A stretch of 64,000 bases of DNA from contig NZ_JAACFS010000008.1 in assembly GCF_029051645.1 (NCBI RefSeq), forward strand, positions 124,001 through 188,000, written 5' to 3'. The stretch's first letter is position 1; every line of letters starts with the position of its first letter. Under the pieces are notes generated by a model. The model saw only the letters and a list, made by a program, of their open reading frames with translations, was not told where the DNA came from and did not search any database. Of this stretch, positions 62,774 to 64,000 are shown piece after piece. This DNA comes from Bradyrhizobium sp. CSA112. GTDB taxonomy: Bacteria; Pseudomonadota; Alphaproteobacteria; Rhizobiales; Xanthobacteraceae. A program made the position numbers and the translations under genes.

Positions 62774-64000
62774 ATGCTGCTCCGCACCGCCTTACGCAAG
62801 AAATTATTGAAGCTGACCGCGCTGACGACAGCCGTCGCGCTTGCCGTGTCGCCCATGGCGGCGATGGCGCAAGAGAACAGGGGGCCGCCGGTGCTCCGCG
62901 ACACCGAGACGGAACAATTGCTGCGCGAATACACCCGGCCGATCCTGCGCGCCGCCGGTCTGGAAAAACAGAACATCCAGATGGTGATCATCAACCAAGG
63001 CGTCTTCAACGCCTTCGTTGCCGATGGCCGCCGCATCTTCGTGAACTACGGTGCGATCATGCAGTCGGAAACGCCGAACCAGATCATCGGCGTCATGGCG
63101 CATGAAACCGGCCACCTTGCCGGCGGTCATCTCGCCAAGATGCGCGAGCAGATGGCGCAAGCCCAGACGCAGATGATCATCGCCATGCTGCTTGGCGCCG
63201 GCGCGATGGTGGCTGGCGCGCAAGGCGGCAGCAACAGTGGTTTGGCCAACGCCGGCGCGGCAATGTTCTCAGCTCCCGGAGAAATCATCCGCCGCAACCT
63301 CCTCTCTTACGTGCGCCAGCAGGAGGAAAACGCCGACAAGGCCGGCGTGAAATTTCTGACCGCCACCGGCCAGTCCGCGAAGGGCATGTACGAGACCTTC
63401 AAGCGATTCACCGACGAGAGCCTGTTCGCCGGGCGCGGCACCGATCCCTACGTCCAGTCGCACCCGATGCCGTCTCAGCGCGTCGCCGCGCTGGAAGAGC
63501 TGGCAAGGTCGAGCCCTTATTGGGACAAGAAGGACGACCCTGCCCTGCAGCTTCGCCACGACATGGTGCGCGCCAAGATCTCGGCCTTCATGGAGCGGCA
63601 GGACACCGTGTACCGACGCTATCCGTTGTCCAACAACAGCCTGCCTGCGCGCTACGCGCATGCTATCGCAACTTATCGGCACGGCGACCTGCGCAGCGCG
63701 CTCGCGCAGATCGACGCCCTGATTCAGCAGCAGCCCAACAACCCCTATTTCCACGAAGTGCGCGGCCAGGCGCTGCTTGAGGGCGGCAAGCCGCAGGAGG
63801 CGATTGCGCCGCTGCGCAAGGCCGCAGCGCTCTCCAACAACTCCCCGCTCATCGAGATGCTGCTTGGGCAGGCCCTCGTGGCAACCGGTAACAACGCCTA
63901 CACCGACGAGGCGATTGCGATCCTGCGTGCGGCGGTAGCGCGAGAGAGCGAGGCGCCGCTCGGCTACATGCAGCTTGCGATGGCCTATGGCCGAAAAGGA
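62774..64000 (+). CDS. M48-family periplasmic metalloprotease with TPR repeats (3' end cut by window)
   Basis: 409 codons are visible; the gene runs past the window. Signal peptide near 1-32 (ends AAMA). The zinc motif HETGH is at about 110-114, with a third ligand Glu probably in RQQEENADKAG. TPR helices follow (residues about 290-390). This matches the BepA/YfgC-type chaperone-protease that helps outer-membrane protein assembly. The start at 62774 has a weak SD. Confidence 0.9.
   Translation, partial: MLLRTALRKKLLKLTALTTAVALAVSPMAAMAQENRGPPVLRDTETEQLLREYTRPILRAAGLEKQNIQMVIINQGVFNAFVADGRRIFVNYGAIMQSETPNQIIGVMAHETGHLAGGHLAKMREQMAQAQTQMIIAMLLGAGAMVAGAQGGSNSGLANAGAAMFSAPGEIIRRNLLSYVRQQEENADKAGVKFLTATGQSAKGMYETFKRFTDESLFAGRGTDPYVQSHPMPSQRVAALEELARSSPYWDKKDDPALQLRHDMVRAKISAFMERQDTVYRRYPLSNNSLPARYAHAIATYRHGDLRSALAQIDALIQQQPNNPYFHEVRGQALLEGGKPQEAIAPLRKAAALSNNSPLIEMLLGQALVATGNNAYTDEAIAILRAAVARESEAPLGYMQLAMAYGRKG

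Overview
The window is chromosomal DNA from a high-GC alphaproteobacterium, most likely Bradyrhizobium or a close relative in Nitrobacteraceae. This is inferred from several things seen together: Omp31-like porins whose mature ends start with an ARPYTKAP-type motif, a leftward suf operon that begins with a second cysteine desulfurase, dispersed palindromic repeats of the kind common between genes in this family, and promoter-like sites matching the EcfG general-stress sigma factor. I saw no rRNA or tRNA gene, insertion sequence, prophage or CRISPR array. Genes fill most of both strands. Layout, 0-11 kb: a Tat-exported metallo-beta-lactamase-fold protein and a DedA membrane protein read left. 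parE (topoisomerase IV subunit B) reads right. Next comes a locus with three related outer-membrane barrel genes, a short-chain dehydrogenase, and a broken copy of that dehydrogenase's 3' end, which looks like an old tandem duplication. A flavin monooxygenase and a cluster of dispersed repeats follow. 11-24 kb: an exported caspase-fold protein, a RhlE-type DEAD-box helicase, a GGDEF diguanylate cyclase and a TfoX-domain protein, then a tightly coupled leftward Fe-S assembly operon: cysteine desulfurase, sufB, a 109-residue unknown, sufC, sufD, sufS, sufT, a VOC protein and sufA. 24-31 kb: an alpha/beta hydrolase; a glutathione S-transferase behind a strong palindromic operator; anmK (cell-wall recycling); tyrS; an MFS transporter; and a divergent pair of an AmpR-like LysR regulator and a Tat-exported class A beta-lactamase. 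31-47 kb: a large AsmA/YhdP-like envelope protein; a one-Cys peroxiredoxin with a histone-H1-like tail; an M23 endopeptidase; a DUF6502-DUF5666 pair; an orphan branched-chain-amino-acid-type binding protein opposite a NodU-family carbamoyltransferase; and a cupin plus XRE-cupin regulator pair behind two tandem operator copies. 47-64 kb: prfB with its programmed +1 frameshift, a class A penicillin-binding protein and an AmiC-type amidase read left. rne (RNase E) with a very His/Asp-rich insertion reads right, followed by dctA reading left. Then come a secreted unknown, a small secreted protein and a Tat-exported ferritin-like protein. The last two each have a GGAAC-N16-CGTT site upstream, suggesting a small general-stress module. 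An aminotransferase and a truncated M48 metalloprotease end the window. Cell-wall functions recur (anmK, beta-lactamase with AmpR-like regulator, PBP1A, AmiC, M23), but at separate loci rather than one operon. The strongest new leads are the EcfG-like pair, the twin operator of the XRE-cupin regulator, the unknown gene locked inside the suf operon, and the omp/dehydrogenase duplication.
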